Shown here piece after piece: positions 9,219 to 18,986 of a stretch of 64,000 nt of DNA (position 1 is the first letter of the stretch; each line of letters opens with the position of its first letter). A program made the translations under genes and the position numbers. Location of the stretch: contig JAKBWA010000003.1 of assembly GCA_021841025.1 (NCBI GenBank), positions 1 to 64,000 of the forward strand, in the 5' to 3' direction. The notes below the pieces were generated by a model that saw only the letters and a list, made by a program, of their open reading frames with translations, made no database searches and was not told the origin of the DNA. The DNA comes from Bacillota bacterium. Its GTDB lineage: Bacteria > Bacillota > Sulfobacillia > Sulfobacillales > Sulfobacillaceae.

Positions 9219-10748
9219 TTATGACTCGGGTTCCGGCGAGGGTTCGGGTCGTAATTTGGACTCCGCTTGTCTTGTCACTGCATGGGCATAGAATAGGAAA
9301 ATCAAACCGATGAGAAAAATCAAAACGCCCAGAATATTGGCGGAAGAATAATCACTGATAAGAAGCATTGTCACAAGGCTCCATAGAGTTGTGCCGATCA
9401 CCGCCAAAAACAGGTTATGGTTTCCCAGTCTAAAAATCGACAGGCACACCAAAGTGGCCGTCGCGGCGGCCCACATGGGATTCACGCCAAGGACAAAGTG
9501 GGTGGGAGAAAATCCGGACAAAACGTTCAAACCCACTGCCACGGCGATGCCGCTGCCCATGGCTGTCAGCACGGCTCGAGAAGAAAGGTTTCGTCCCCAT
9601 ATCAATGCGGCTAGAGTAGGACCCACCACGGCCGCATTGCGCAATGTCAGGCCAAAAACCCGCCACCAGGCCAATTGATCCGGGCGCCACAGACCATAGA
9701 GGATCAGGACCGAGCCCTCAATGAACAAACTCAGGCGCAACCAAGACACGCTCGAGGCTTTTCCCAACAAATCGCCACTGACGCTGATAGCGCCGGAAAA
9801 TAGCAATGGCCCGCACCACATAAGAGCCAAAGACCACATGGCCATCCCCATCAGCCCGACCATAGCGGTGGGAGCGTGGGCCAGCACGAGGTGAAAAAAC
9901 GCCTGCAGCCCGTTGAGATGGGAATTGCCAGTCAACTCACGGGTGCGCACTCCAAGCCATGTACTCACACCGATAATCACTATAAGCCAGAGGGTTGATA
10001 TCCATGTAGCCCATTGCGCATCGCGTTTTTTCCTGGCTGCGGCCAGTGTTTGGATTTCGGCTTGCGCCGAGACAACGTTGAGAATATTCATACCAAACCA
10101 GACCACCACCAGACCGTGGTCAGTGGTCCACCACTGCCAATACGAGGGACTAAGAGCCAAATCAGAAGACGGAGATGCGCTTCCAATTTTCCAGATGGCA
10201 TAAAGCATACCGGTCAACACCATGACCAAATTAAAACCCTGAAGCCGCGCCAAAGACATGATTCCGCCGAACTGTATAGTGATGAGAATGAGGACGGTCG
10301 TGGCTATCAAACTGAGCCACAAGGGCCAATGAAGCCAGGTGCCCAGAAAAAATGCCGCGGCCAGTTGGTTGGACAAGGCAAAAATGGGAAAAGTTCCGCC
10401 TATCACTATAGCGCTCAACCGCCTTACTCCCGGTCCGAAAACGCGTCCGAGAAGATCACTGTTGGAGATGTAGTGATACCGGGCAAATAGAGGCATGAAG
10501 GCGCTCACTAACACGGACATGAGGGCGACACTTACGCCATACCATAGGGCGCTCACTCCATAGCGGTAGGCTGTATCCAGTTCTACGACAATCAAAGACG
10601 ATGACCACAGGGCTGTCACCATAACAAAAATCGTCCAAAAACCCAGTTGGCGATTCCCGTCTCGGTAGGATTGAAGGGTCCGTGCGGCGCTTTTCTTGCC
10701 TAATACCAAAAGCGCAACTACATAACCGGAAAATAACACAACTAACAC
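9219..10748 (-). CDS. Sodium:solute symporter (SSS) family permease
   Basis: About 12 TM segments; SYRDGNRQLGFWTIFVMVTALWSSSLIVV SSS-like N-terminus. Confidence 0.8.
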   Translation of the reverse strand: MLVVLFSGYVVALLVLGKKSAARTLQSYRDGNRQLGFWTIFVMVTALWSSSLIVVELDTAYRYGVSALWYGVSVALMSVLVSAFMPLFARYHYISNSDLLGRVFGPGVRRLSAIVIGGTFPIFALSNQLAAAFFLGTWLHWPLWLSLIATTVLILITIQFGGIMSLARLQGFNLVMVLTGMLYAIWKIGSASPSSDLALSPSYWQWWTTDHGLVVVWFGMNILNVVSAQAEIQTLAAARKKRDAQWATWISTLWLIVIIGVSTWLGVRTRELTGNSHLNGLQAFFHLVLAHAPTAMVGLMGMAMWSLALMWCGPLLFSGAISVSGDLLGKASSVSWLRLSLFIEGSVLILYGLWRPDQLAWWRVFGLTLRNAAVVGPTLAALIWGRNLSSRAVLTAMGSGIAVAVGLNVLSGFSPTHFVLGVNPMWAAATATLVCLSIFRLGNHNLFLAVIGTTLWSLVTMLLISDYSSANILGVLIFLIGLIFLFYAHAVTRQAESKLRPEPSPEPES

Positions 10749-10772
10749 GGCGACCGTCCTCTCTTTAATATC

Positions 10773-10796
10773 CTATAAATACGATAGTATTTATAG
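10773..10796. promoter_or_regulatory. Perfect 10-bp inverted repeat, candidate operator upstream of the SSS transporter
   Basis: CTATAAATAC-GATA-GTATTTATAG, 25-48 nt upstream of GTG 10748 (minus). Confidence 0.5.
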
Positions 10797-11051
10797 CCTT
10801 ATTTGTGGTGTGTGTCAACCATTCCGCGTGAGTTTGTGCAACCCCTGAGGTTTTATGCCTTGGCCATTGGCGGCACTCAAGCCGTATGGAAAGAGTTCGC
10901 TGACTTAGGAGAAAAATAAGACATTAGCAAAGTGACAATAAGATCCTAAGACTTTACCATGGCCATGAACCGTACTGGGTCCACAGCAACTGAGTGGCCC
11001 TCTGATTGGCGTTCGATCCAGAAATGAATCAAACAGACGGGAGGAAATCAA

Positions 11052-11111
11052 TTGGCGCAAGTGGATCTATCGTCACAATACCAAAGAGATAGGAATGAAA
11101 GAGAATCGTAA
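11052..11111 (+). CDS. Putative 19-aa leader peptide (MAQVDLSSQYQRDRNERES) upstream of doxD
   Basis: GGGAGGAAATCAA-TTG with good SD spacing; its TAA directly abuts ATG 11112. Confidence 0.4.
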   Translation: MAQVDLSSQYQRDRNERES

Positions 11112-11618
11112 ATGATGCCGTTATCATATCTGTGGCCCCTGCGTTTCATTCTAGGGTTTCAGTTTTTCACCGCTTGGGTGAGGCGGTATATTAACGCCCC
11201 ACAAAAACTTGACTACTACGCTAAAAGCAACATCGGTCATAAGTTCCAGTCATTTCTTCCGCATGCTCTTGACCCTATCCATGTTATCGTAGGCGACCTT
11301 GTGCTCCGGCCCCATCTGGCAGGGGATTTTTTGATTATTTTCAGCTGGATTGAATGTTTGGTGGGTCTATGCCTCATGACGGGTACCCTGACCCGTTTTG
11401 CGGCTCTCGGTGGTGTGCTGTTGTCCTTTGGAATGCTTTGTGGAAATGGCTGGCAGGGAACAACGTGTATTGACGAATTTCAGATTGGCACAGTCGAAGG
11501 AATTGCCTGTATGGTGTTTCTGTTTACGGGAGCGGGATCCGGACGCATCAATCATTGGATTCACCAGAAATGGGATGGATACGTGAAGATGGGACGGCGG
11601 CGCATTCATCTGACTTGA
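11112..11618 (+). CDS. doxD: Thiosulfate:quinone oxidoreductase DoxD-like subunit
   Basis: LRFILGFQFFTAWVRRYINAPQKLDYYAKSNIGHKF...GNGWQGTTCIDEFQIGTVEG, DoxD pattern. Confidence 0.82.
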   Translation: MMPLSYLWPLRFILGFQFFTAWVRRYINAPQKLDYYAKSNIGHKFQSFLPHALDPIHVIVGDLVLRPHLAGDFLIIFSWIECLVGLCLMTGTLTRFAALGGVLLSFGMLCGNGWQGTTCIDEFQIGTVEGIACMVFLFTGAGSGRINHWIHQKWDGYVKMGRRRIHLT

Positions 11619-11701
11619 GATCGCTCGGAATAAAGGGAAGAAAGATTGTTGTCAGCGCGCAACGCCATATCGTCCAGACAAACAAGAAGGGAGAAGAAGT
11701 G

Positions 11702-12109
11702 ATGACGCACCGTCCTGTCGGCTCTCTTGCCAAGAGGATCTCACTCGAGTCATCTATTGTCCGTCGGAAGAGTTGGGGGCTCTTGATCATTGCGGTCATC
11801 GTGACCTTGCTGGCCTATCAATCGGAACATCACGGACTGTGGGGAAGACTCGTCAACTACAGTAAGACTCCTCAAATCAGTTTGATCGGGACGAGGATTA
11901 GGCCCAGGGATTTGTCTCTCAGTTTATACCGGACCGGAGGGCCCGCGATGTATGGAGATTTTGTCGTTCAAGTCACCCTCGAAGGGGTAGGCGGTCATCA
12001 TTCTTGGGAAGTGTGGGGTCCAAAAGCCCTGGCCTCTTTGCCCCGCTCCCAGATTATTGTGCAAGATGTCAGTGGAATTCACTGGACGAGCGTCGTGCCG
12101 GTTCCGTGA
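11702..12109 (+). CDS. doxA: Thiosulfate:quinone oxidoreductase DoxA-like subunit
   Basis: Single N-terminal TM then small beta domain (LYRTGGPAMYGDFVVQVTL...GHHSWEVWGPKAL); follows doxD. Confidence 0.7.
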   Translation: MTHRPVGSLAKRISLESSIVRRKSWGLLIIAVIVTLLAYQSEHHGLWGRLVNYSKTPQISLIGTRIRPRDLSLSLYRTGGPAMYGDFVVQVTLEGVGGHHSWEVWGPKALASLPRSQIIVQDVSGIHWTSVVPVP

Positions 12110-12689
12110 TACTCTAACATACTTCAGTTAAGATGGTTTAAGTTGAGGGGAGGGACAGGGAACGGAACAAGATCTCGTGATGAACCGGGGTGAGTTTAGC
12201 TGGCCCAGCCATGGGCAAGGATGCCGTGGAGGCGGGTCAGAAAATCTGGTGTTGGAGATCTTACAACGCCGGGATGATTCGTATGGACTGGGGTTGAGTG
12301 AGAGGGCGGACAGTTATGCCGGGGCGAAATCCAATGAAACCAAGCACCTGCTTATGCGGATCCTAGATTGCATGCGGACACTGTCTTTTGTGGGATAAAC
12401 ACCGTGAATTGGTCTGGCAACATTGTCCTTGTTGATTGGCTCGTGGTGGCTTGTGCTTGGGCCACTTCACGCCCTTATCCCAGATGATCCCGCATAAAAG
12501 ACCGAACAAAAGGGGGCAAGGGCACGGCACCCGGGCCGTTAAATCATCCGACTGATTCTCTCTATCGCCATCCCAAAGAGAAGGACAAGGCCGTGACGGC
12601 GATAACCGTGGTTGCCGCTCAACTCTGCCAGGACCTGGCCATTTACGTTTTGACGAACTGCAAGAAGTCTTTTATAATCAAGTAAATTG

Positions 12690-12905
12690 CGATGAGAAGG
12701 AGCGTCTGAGGCTTTGATCCGTAAAGCGAGTTGACGGGGGTGTGAGGTCAGCCGGATGGGTTTTGGACTATGGCCCTTGAGCAGGGGTGCGAACAGAGAG
12801 TAGCATCCACGGCGTCCCCGTTATTGGACTAATGAGACCCTATGGTGAACAAGGGTGGTACCGCGGTCATGTCCGCCCCTTGACTAAAGGGTATTTTTTT
12901 TTGGA
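12690..12905 (+). promoter_or_regulatory. T-box leader (tRNA-sensing) upstream of metG
   Basis: AGGGTGGTACCGCGGT T-box signature at about 12848-12863, then terminator-like hairpin and T9 run, directly upstream of an aminoacyl-tRNA synthetase gene. Confidence 0.88.
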
Positions 12906-12932
12906 CGAAGCGATCTAGGGAGGTTGAGAGGA

Positions 12933-14948
12933 ATGGTTGCCAACGACGACCAATGGGGGAGTAAGACGCAAAAATCGAAGAAGACGTGGTACTTAACGAC
13001 TCCCATCTATTATCCGAGTGCCAATCTGCACATTGGCCATGCGTACACAACGGTCGCCGCTGATGCATTGGCGCGTTTTCACCGGCTGTATGGGGACGAT
13101 GTGCTGTTTGTCACAGGAACCGATGAACATGGTCAGAAGATTGCTCAAAAAGCCGCGGAAGCCAATAAAGAACCCAAGGAATTTGTGGACGGGATTGCGG
13201 GTTTTATCCAAGATCCATTGTGGAAGACTTTGGGTATTTCCTATGACCGGTTCATTCGCACAACCGATTCCGATCATATTGAGATTGTGCAGCATGTATT
13301 CAAACAGCTTATGGACCGCGGTGACATTTACAAAGGAACATACGAGGGATGGTATTGCCTTCCCGATGAGACATTTTGGACCGAATCGAAACTTGTCGAC
13401 GGGAAGTGCCCCGACTGTGGACGTCCCGTCGAGCGTGTGCGCCAGGAAAGCTACTTCTTTGCCATGGGTCGTTATCAACAACGCATGAAGGAGTATATCT
13501 TGACTCATCCTGATTTCATACAGCCGCCCAGCCGGCGTAATGAAATGTTGAGTTTTTTGGACCTGGGATTAGAGGACCTATCGATTTCCCGAACTTCATT
13601 GAGCTGGGGAATTAGGGTGCCGGGCGATCCTCAACACGTCATTTATGTCTGGTTTGATGCTTTGATCAATTATCTGACGGCTGCCGGCTATGCGTTGGCC
13701 AACAAGAAATTTGAAGAAGTCTGGCCACCTAATGTGCAGCTTGTTGGTAAAGAGATCGTACGCTTTCACACCATTATCTGGCCGATTATTTTAATGGCTT
13801 TGGATTTGCCCTTGCCCGAACGGGTTTTTGGCCACGGATGGCTTCTCATTGGCGATACAAAAATATCCAAATCCCGGGGCAATGCCGTAGATCCTCTCGA
13901 ACTGGTTGAAAAATATGGTGTAGATGCCATCCGTTACTACCTTTTGCGGGAAGTTCCATTTGGTGCGGACGGCAATTATACAGAAGAATCCCTGAGATTG
14001 AGGATCAACGTGGATTTAGCCAACGATTTGGGAAATTTGCTCAGTCGTACAACCGCCATGATTAACCGTTTTGCCAATGGACGCATTCCTCCTCTGACTT
14101 CTCCCAGTCGGGACATTGACCGGATGCTGCCCAATTTGGCCCAAGAGGTCTACCAGGGCGTGGAAAAGGCCATGCACCAGCTTCTCATTTCTGATGCCAT
14201 TCAACAGATCTATCGGCTGATCCGGGCGGCCAACAAATATATTGAAGACCGGTCCCCGTGGAAGCTGGCGAAAGATGCAGCCTTGCGGACAGAATTGGAC
14301 ACCGTGCTATATAATCTGGCCGAAACACTGCGGATTGTTTCGGTATTGCTCAGTCCTTTTTTGATTGAAACACCGGAAAAGATCCGAAAACAGCTGGGAC
14401 TGACCGAACCCGTCCGCTCTTACCGAGAGGCCATTTTTGGACAATTTCAAGGCGGTGAAAAGATTGAGCGGGGAGAAGCTTTGTTCCCGCGTTTGGAAAA
14501 TCCAAAGGGGACAGAAAATCCGAAATCTGATGGTGAGAGACTAAGTCCTGAGCAATCTGCCCCTGCAACACCCAAAATCTCTCAAGAGGCCCCGGAGTCA
14601 AAGTCAGGAAGTGAAGAAACAACCCAGGAAATTGGAATCGAAGAATTTCAAAAGATCGACCTTAGAGTGGGCACGATTCGCCACGCTGACGTGGTTCCGT
14701 CGGCGGATCGCTTGTTGAAATTGACCGTATTTGACGGGCACCGAGAGAGGACGATAGTCTCTGGTATTCGGGCCCACTATGAAGCCCATGAACTGGTTGG
14801 GCAGCAGGTGATATTGGTGGCGAATTTAAAGCCCGTTAAATTGCGCGGAATCATGAGTGAAGGGATGCTCTTGGCAGGATCGCAAGACGGGATATTAAGC
14901 TTAATCACTCCTTCCGCTACCTTGCCTGAAGGAGCGAGAGTCAAATGA
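12933..14948 (+). CDS. metG: Methionyl-tRNA synthetase with C-terminal tRNA-binding domain
   Basis: YLTTPIYYPSANLHIGHAYTT, KISKSRGNAVDP; C-terminal EEFQKIDLRVGTI domain. Confidence 0.97.
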   Translation: MVANDDQWGSKTQKSKKTWYLTTPIYYPSANLHIGHAYTTVAADALARFHRLYGDDVLFVTGTDEHGQKIAQKAAEANKEPKEFVDGIAGFIQDPLWKTLGISYDRFIRTTDSDHIEIVQHVFKQLMDRGDIYKGTYEGWYCLPDETFWTESKLVDGKCPDCGRPVERVRQESYFFAMGRYQQRMKEYILTHPDFIQPPSRRNEMLSFLDLGLEDLSISRTSLSWGIRVPGDPQHVIYVWFDALINYLTAAGYALANKKFEEVWPPNVQLVGKEIVRFHTIIWPIILMALDLPLPERVFGHGWLLIGDTKISKSRGNAVDPLELVEKYGVDAIRYYLLREVPFGADGNYTEESLRLRINVDLANDLGNLLSRTTAMINRFANGRIPPLTSPSRDIDRMLPNLAQEVYQGVEKAMHQLLISDAIQQIYRLIRAANKYIEDRSPWKLAKDAALRTELDTVLYNLAETLRIVSVLLSPFLIETPEKIRKQLGLTEPVRSYREAIFGQFQGGEKIERGEALFPRLENPKGTENPKSDGERLSPEQSAPATPKISQEAPESKSGSEETTQEIGIEEFQKIDLRVGTIRHADVVPSADRLLKLTVFDGHRERTIVSGIRAHYEAHELVGQQVILVANLKPVKLRGIMSEGMLLAGSQDGILSLITPSATLPEGARVK

Positions 14949-15709
14949 ACGTCATGGGGTTTGATTCACACTGTCACCTTCAGGATCCGGCCTTCGACGA
15001 GGACAGGGAAGCCGTGTACAGCCGGGCGTTTAGTCAGTCACTCGGTCTTTTGGTGCCGGGCTATGACATGAAATCATCGGCCCAGGCCGTTCTACTGGCC
15101 GATAGTCACGAGGCGCTGTGGGCGTTGGCGGGCGTTCATCCGCATGATGCCAAGACTTTTTCGAACGCGGATCAACAGCAGTTGAAGAATTGGGCACGTC
15201 AAGAGGGCGTAGTCGGTATTGGTGAGATTGGTCTAGATTACCACTACATGAATAGTCCTAAAGAAATCCAAAAGGAGGTTTTCCAAGCCCAGGCCAAGCT
15301 AGCGCGCGAGTTGGACCTTCCTGTCTCTGTGCATTCACGGGAGGCAGAAGATGACACATGGGCCATTTTACGAGAACTTCCCGGGATTCGCGGAGTTTTG
15401 CATTGTTTTACCGGGAGCAAGGAATTTGCCGAAAAATTGTTGGATCTAGGATTCTACCTTTCCTTTGCGGGACCCGTGTCCTTTAAGAATGCCCATGAGC
15501 TGAGAGAAATTGTAGCATGGGCTCCTATGGACAGAATTCTGATCGAAACAGACTCGCCCTATCTGTCTCCTGTTCCCTGGAGAGGGCAGCGCAATGAGCC
15601 GTTGCGGGTTGTCCGGGTAGCCGAGGTGGTGGCGGCCCAAAAAAATTTTTCGACGAAGCAGGTATTTGACGACACAACGTCGAATATAAAACATGTGTTT
15701 CGCGTCTGA
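14945..15709 (+). CDS. tatD: TatD-family metal-dependent hydrolase
   Basis: GFDSHCHLQDPAFDEDR, GIGEIGLDYHY, LIETDSPYLSP. Confidence 0.95.
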   Translation: MNVMGFDSHCHLQDPAFDEDREAVYSRAFSQSLGLLVPGYDMKSSAQAVLLADSHEALWALAGVHPHDAKTFSNADQQQLKNWARQEGVVGIGEIGLDYHYMNSPKEIQKEVFQAQAKLARELDLPVSVHSREAEDDTWAILRELPGIRGVLHCFTGSKEFAEKLLDLGFYLSFAGPVSFKNAHELREIVAWAPMDRILIETDSPYLSPVPWRGQRNEPLRVVRVAEVVAAQKNFSTKQVFDDTTSNIKHVFRV

Positions 15710-15823
15710 GGGCCCGAGTTACATTTTATGGAAGATATGGAGGCGAGTGGTAACGGAACTGACGGCCTTAGGGCTGTTTGCCGTTCCGAAGAAAGACATA
15801 CGAATCATAAAGGAGGACAGCTT

Positions 15824-16807
15824 TTGGCTAAATGGACGTTTAAAGCGGTGCGTCCTTGGCTATTTGGGGCGCTGGCTGCTGCAACCATTGGCACGGGGCT
15901 GGCTAGTACACAATATCGCCCGGTAACTATTCATATTTTCAGCCCAACAGGCAATCGATCGATGAAGTTCTGGACTTTCAAAACCAAGGTTCGCAACATT
16001 TTGGCTCAGGCTCGTGTTCCCCTCGCTGCACGGGACAGGGTGCAAGTTACGCGCAATAGGGGCAATACGACGATTTTGGTGCGGGACGCAATACCCATTT
16101 GGGTACGAACGGCCCACCGCCATTTCAAATATTGGACAACAGAGTACCATGTTGGCAGTATTCTCTCGCATCTAGGCATCAAACTGCAGCCCTTGGATAA
16201 AGTCAGGCCGCCGTTGACGGCTAGCATCACGGCTGGCAGTACGGTGGATGTGATTCGGCAGTGGCTCGTGAAAAAATCTGTGACATCAAGCCTTCCGTTT
16301 GCTGTAACGTACCGACCAGATCCAAGACTCGTCAAAGGGCGCAAACAAGTGATACAGCACGGCAGGCAAGGCGTGGTATCGACTACCATCCAGTATCTCG
16401 TGCAAAATGGTTCGCCTTTAAATGGCAAAGTTGTGGCTAAGAAAGTGACGAAACCTCCCTCCCCCGAAGTTATTGCTTATGGCACTGCCCCTGCTGTTAC
16501 CGTAAACGGGCACGCTATGCCTATACAGCGTCAGATGTATATGGTCAGTACCGGCTATTGGCCCAATCCGGCCTGGTCTTCAGGATTGACTGCTAGCGGC
16601 ACACCCGCGCATTATGGCGTTGTTGCCGTAGATCCGGCCGTCATTCCTTTGGGAACACGTCTTTACGTTCCCGGATATGGATATGCTGTGGCTGAAGACA
16701 CGGGTTCTGCTATTGTCGGGAACCGGATTGACCTGTGTTTCAACAACCAAAGCCAGGCCATGAATTGGGGTGTGCGACCCTTGGAAGTTTATATCCTGGG
16801 CAACTAA
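15824..16807 (+). CDS. yabE: YabE-like protein: DUF348 repeats, G5-like region, C-terminal 3D domain
   Basis: TTG start with AAAGGAGG; MYMVSTGYWPNPAWSSGLTASGTPAHYGVVAVDPAVIPLGTRLYVPGYGYAVAEDTG 3D domain. Confidence 0.85.
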   Translation: MAKWTFKAVRPWLFGALAAATIGTGLASTQYRPVTIHIFSPTGNRSMKFWTFKTKVRNILAQARVPLAARDRVQVTRNRGNTTILVRDAIPIWVRTAHRHFKYWTTEYHVGSILSHLGIKLQPLDKVRPPLTASITAGSTVDVIRQWLVKKSVTSSLPFAVTYRPDPRLVKGRKQVIQHGRQGVVSTTIQYLVQNGSPLNGKVVAKKVTKPPSPEVIAYGTAPAVTVNGHAMPIQRQMYMVSTGYWPNPAWSSGLTASGTPAHYGVVAVDPAVIPLGTRLYVPGYGYAVAEDTGSAIVGNRIDLCFNNQSQAMNWGVRPLEVYILGN

Positions 16808-16823
16808 CCAAGGGTGGTGTAAT

Positions 16824-17684
16824 ATGGGTGATCCAAGAACAGTAGCCGGGCTTCAACAAGTACTGGCCAAAGTGGCCCGCCGTCCGGACAAACGACTCGG
16901 ACAGAATTTTCTCACTGATCCCGAGGAATTTGAGGGGATTGCCTGGGAAGTAAAAGCAACGAAACCAGCATGGGTTCTGGAGATTGGTCCTGGTCCGGGC
17001 GGGCTGACGCAAAGCCTGTTGGAACTGGGATTAAATGTTACGGCAATAGAAATCGACCCGACATGGTCCCACTGGCTTCAGGCCTCGTTGCTCAGGCAAT
17101 ATCCTGATTTGCTGAACATTGTCGAAGCAGATGCTCTTAGGATATCTTGGCAAGAAATGGCCAATAATAGGGGAGGGCCGTGGACTATCTGCGGAAACCT
17201 TCCTTATTACATTACGTCGCCGATTTTGGCGAGACTGTTTGAAGATACCTTGTCATGGTCATCCGCCGTGTTTATGGTGCAAAAGGAAGTCGCGGACAGG
17301 CTGTTAGCGGAACCTGGGCACAGGCAAACATCGGCTTTAAGTGTTCTATTGCGTTACGTTGCTCACGTGAAAGGCCTCAAGAAGGTATCTCGGCATCAAT
17401 TTTATCCTTCTCCGGAAGTTGATTCATTTGTGATACAATTAACACGAATTCCATCGCCTGCGGTGCCGTTTGAAGCGTTTAAATGGGTTGTGCATGCTGC
17501 CTTTTTACACCGGCGCAAGATGATCCGCCAATCTCTGGCTAAAGCTCCCGGATCGCCGTGGAGTGCTAGGAAATGGGAGGAAATTCTGAATGAAGGAGGC
17601 ATCGATCCACTCAAACGCGCTGAGGCATTGTCGTGGGCGGAATGGATTCAATTGACGGCAATAGTAGCGGCAAAGATGAGGTGA
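16824..17684 (+). CDS. rsmA: 16S rRNA dimethyladenosine transferase (RsmA/KsgA)
   Basis: RLGQNFLTDP, VLEIGPGPGGLTQSLL, GNLPYYITSPIL. Confidence 0.96.
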   Translation: MGDPRTVAGLQQVLAKVARRPDKRLGQNFLTDPEEFEGIAWEVKATKPAWVLEIGPGPGGLTQSLLELGLNVTAIEIDPTWSHWLQASLLRQYPDLLNIVEADALRISWQEMANNRGGPWTICGNLPYYITSPILARLFEDTLSWSSAVFMVQKEVADRLLAEPGHRQTSALSVLLRYVAHVKGLKKVSRHQFYPSPEVDSFVIQLTRIPSPAVPFEAFKWVVHAAFLHRRKMIRQSLAKAPGSPWSARKWEEILNEGGIDPLKRAEALSWAEWIQLTAIVAAKMR

Positions 17685-17690
17685 TGGATC

Positions 17691-18161
17691 ATGCTTTTCG
17701 AAAGCCCTTCCAAGGGGCGGTTGACCCTGGAAAGTATGTTTGGTGAAATTCTAGGGTATATTTCCCAATCTCCGAACGCGCACTATAAACTGATTATTGG
17801 ATCCGATTCACATACTCGGCATCAGACGGTGTTTGTGACCGCCATAGTGATTCACCGGCTCGGTAAAGGAGGACGGTACTTCTTTTCGAAATCTCAACGC
17901 CGGGCGATAAAAAGTTTACGGCAAAAAATTATGTATGAAACGTCCTTAAGCTTAAATGTTGCAGCCCAACTCACTGACTTGCTGCAGAAGTCGGGTCATC
18001 CCGACTTAGACGTCGAAATTCACATCGACGTCGGTCAACAAGGAGAAACCAAGGATCTGATTCGGGAAATTGTAGGCATGGTGACTGGCAGTGGCTATCA
18101 TGCTGCGATTAAACCGTTTTCCTTTGGAGCGTCCAAAGTGGCCGACAAATATACGAAATAG
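17691..18161 (+). CDS. ykuK: YkuK-like (DUF458) RNase H-like fold protein
   Basis: KLIIGSDSHTRHQTVFVTAIVIHR ... HIDVGQQGETKDLIREIVGMV. Confidence 0.85.
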   Translation: MLFESPSKGRLTLESMFGEILGYISQSPNAHYKLIIGSDSHTRHQTVFVTAIVIHRLGKGGRYFFSKSQRRAIKSLRQKIMYETSLSLNVAAQLTDLLQKSGHPDLDVEIHIDVGQQGETKDLIREIVGMVTGSGYHAAIKPFSFGASKVADKYTK

Positions 18162-18473
18162 GGGTATGCGAGCCCAAGACTTGACGAGACTTAGCCCTTC
18201 CACGGGGTTCTGTTATCCTTCCCCCTTTTCCCCACGAGAGTTCTGTTCCTGGCTATTTATTGCCCCAGCGAGAGAGGAAGCCTTAACTTCCAGTGAACTT
18301 CAGATCCTCTTCGGTCATGGGTCAAATCTGCTATGACTCGGCTCAAGTCCAATAAACGACACGATTTGTGAGTTTTCGCCGGAAGAGGACGATTCCTCCG
18401 CAGGAGAATCAGTCGTGTGGAACCTTTCTGAGGACTGAATGCTCTTATTTTTTTCGTGGCTCTGAAAATCCTA

Positions 18474-18503
18474 TTGACCAACTCTCCATCGACTTGGTAG
18501 AAT
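18474..18503 (+). promoter_or_regulatory. Candidate sigma-A promoter for veg
   Basis: TTGACC (18474-18479), 18-nt spacer, TAGAAT (18498-18503). Confidence 0.5.
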
Positions 18504-18586
18504 AGTTGTCTTTATCTTGACAGAAATAGAAATGAATGTTAATCTAATTTTGTTGCCCTTCATCAGTAGAGGAAGGAAGTGAGCGC

Positions 18587-18850
18587 GTGGCCGCTAAGAG
18601 CATTCTCGAGGATATAAAAAAAGAACTCGAATCCCACGTCGGAGAGAAAATTCGACTGAAAGCCAATAAAGGCCGAAAAAAGGTTGACGAAAAAGAGGGG
18701 ATTTTGGAAAAAACTTATCCCCACATTTTTGTTGTGAAAATTGAAGAAGAACATCTTTCCGAAAGAAGTGAACGTCGTGTATCGTATTCTTACACAGACG
18801 TGCTGACTGAAACGGTTGAGCTTATCCTTCCTGAATCTCTGTCGAATTAG
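18587..18850 (+). CDS. veg: Veg family protein
   Basis: SILEDIKKELESHVGEKIRLKANKGRKKVDEKEGILEKTYPHIFVVKIE. Confidence 0.93.
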   Translation: MAAKSILEDIKKELESHVGEKIRLKANKGRKKVDEKEGILEKTYPHIFVVKIEEEHLSERSERRVSYSYTDVLTETVELILPESLSN

Positions 18851-18908
18851 CGTATGGTAGAGAAAATTGCCTGAGCCCGTATAAAAGGGTTGGAGTCCGA
18901 ACACACTG

Positions 18909-18938
18909 AGAACGCCATAAGGCGTTCTTTTTCTTTTG
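18909..18938 (+). terminator. Rho-independent terminator after veg
   Basis: AGAACGCC-ATAA-GGCGTTCT followed by T-rich tract. Confidence 0.85.
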
Positions 18939-18986
18939 TCTGGCATGATTTCAGTCGATAGCCATTAAGGACAGGAGGCCATAGCC

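Noticed and set aside
12177-12398. 73-aa ORF downstream of doxA
   Set aside because: No family signature or conserved pattern seen.
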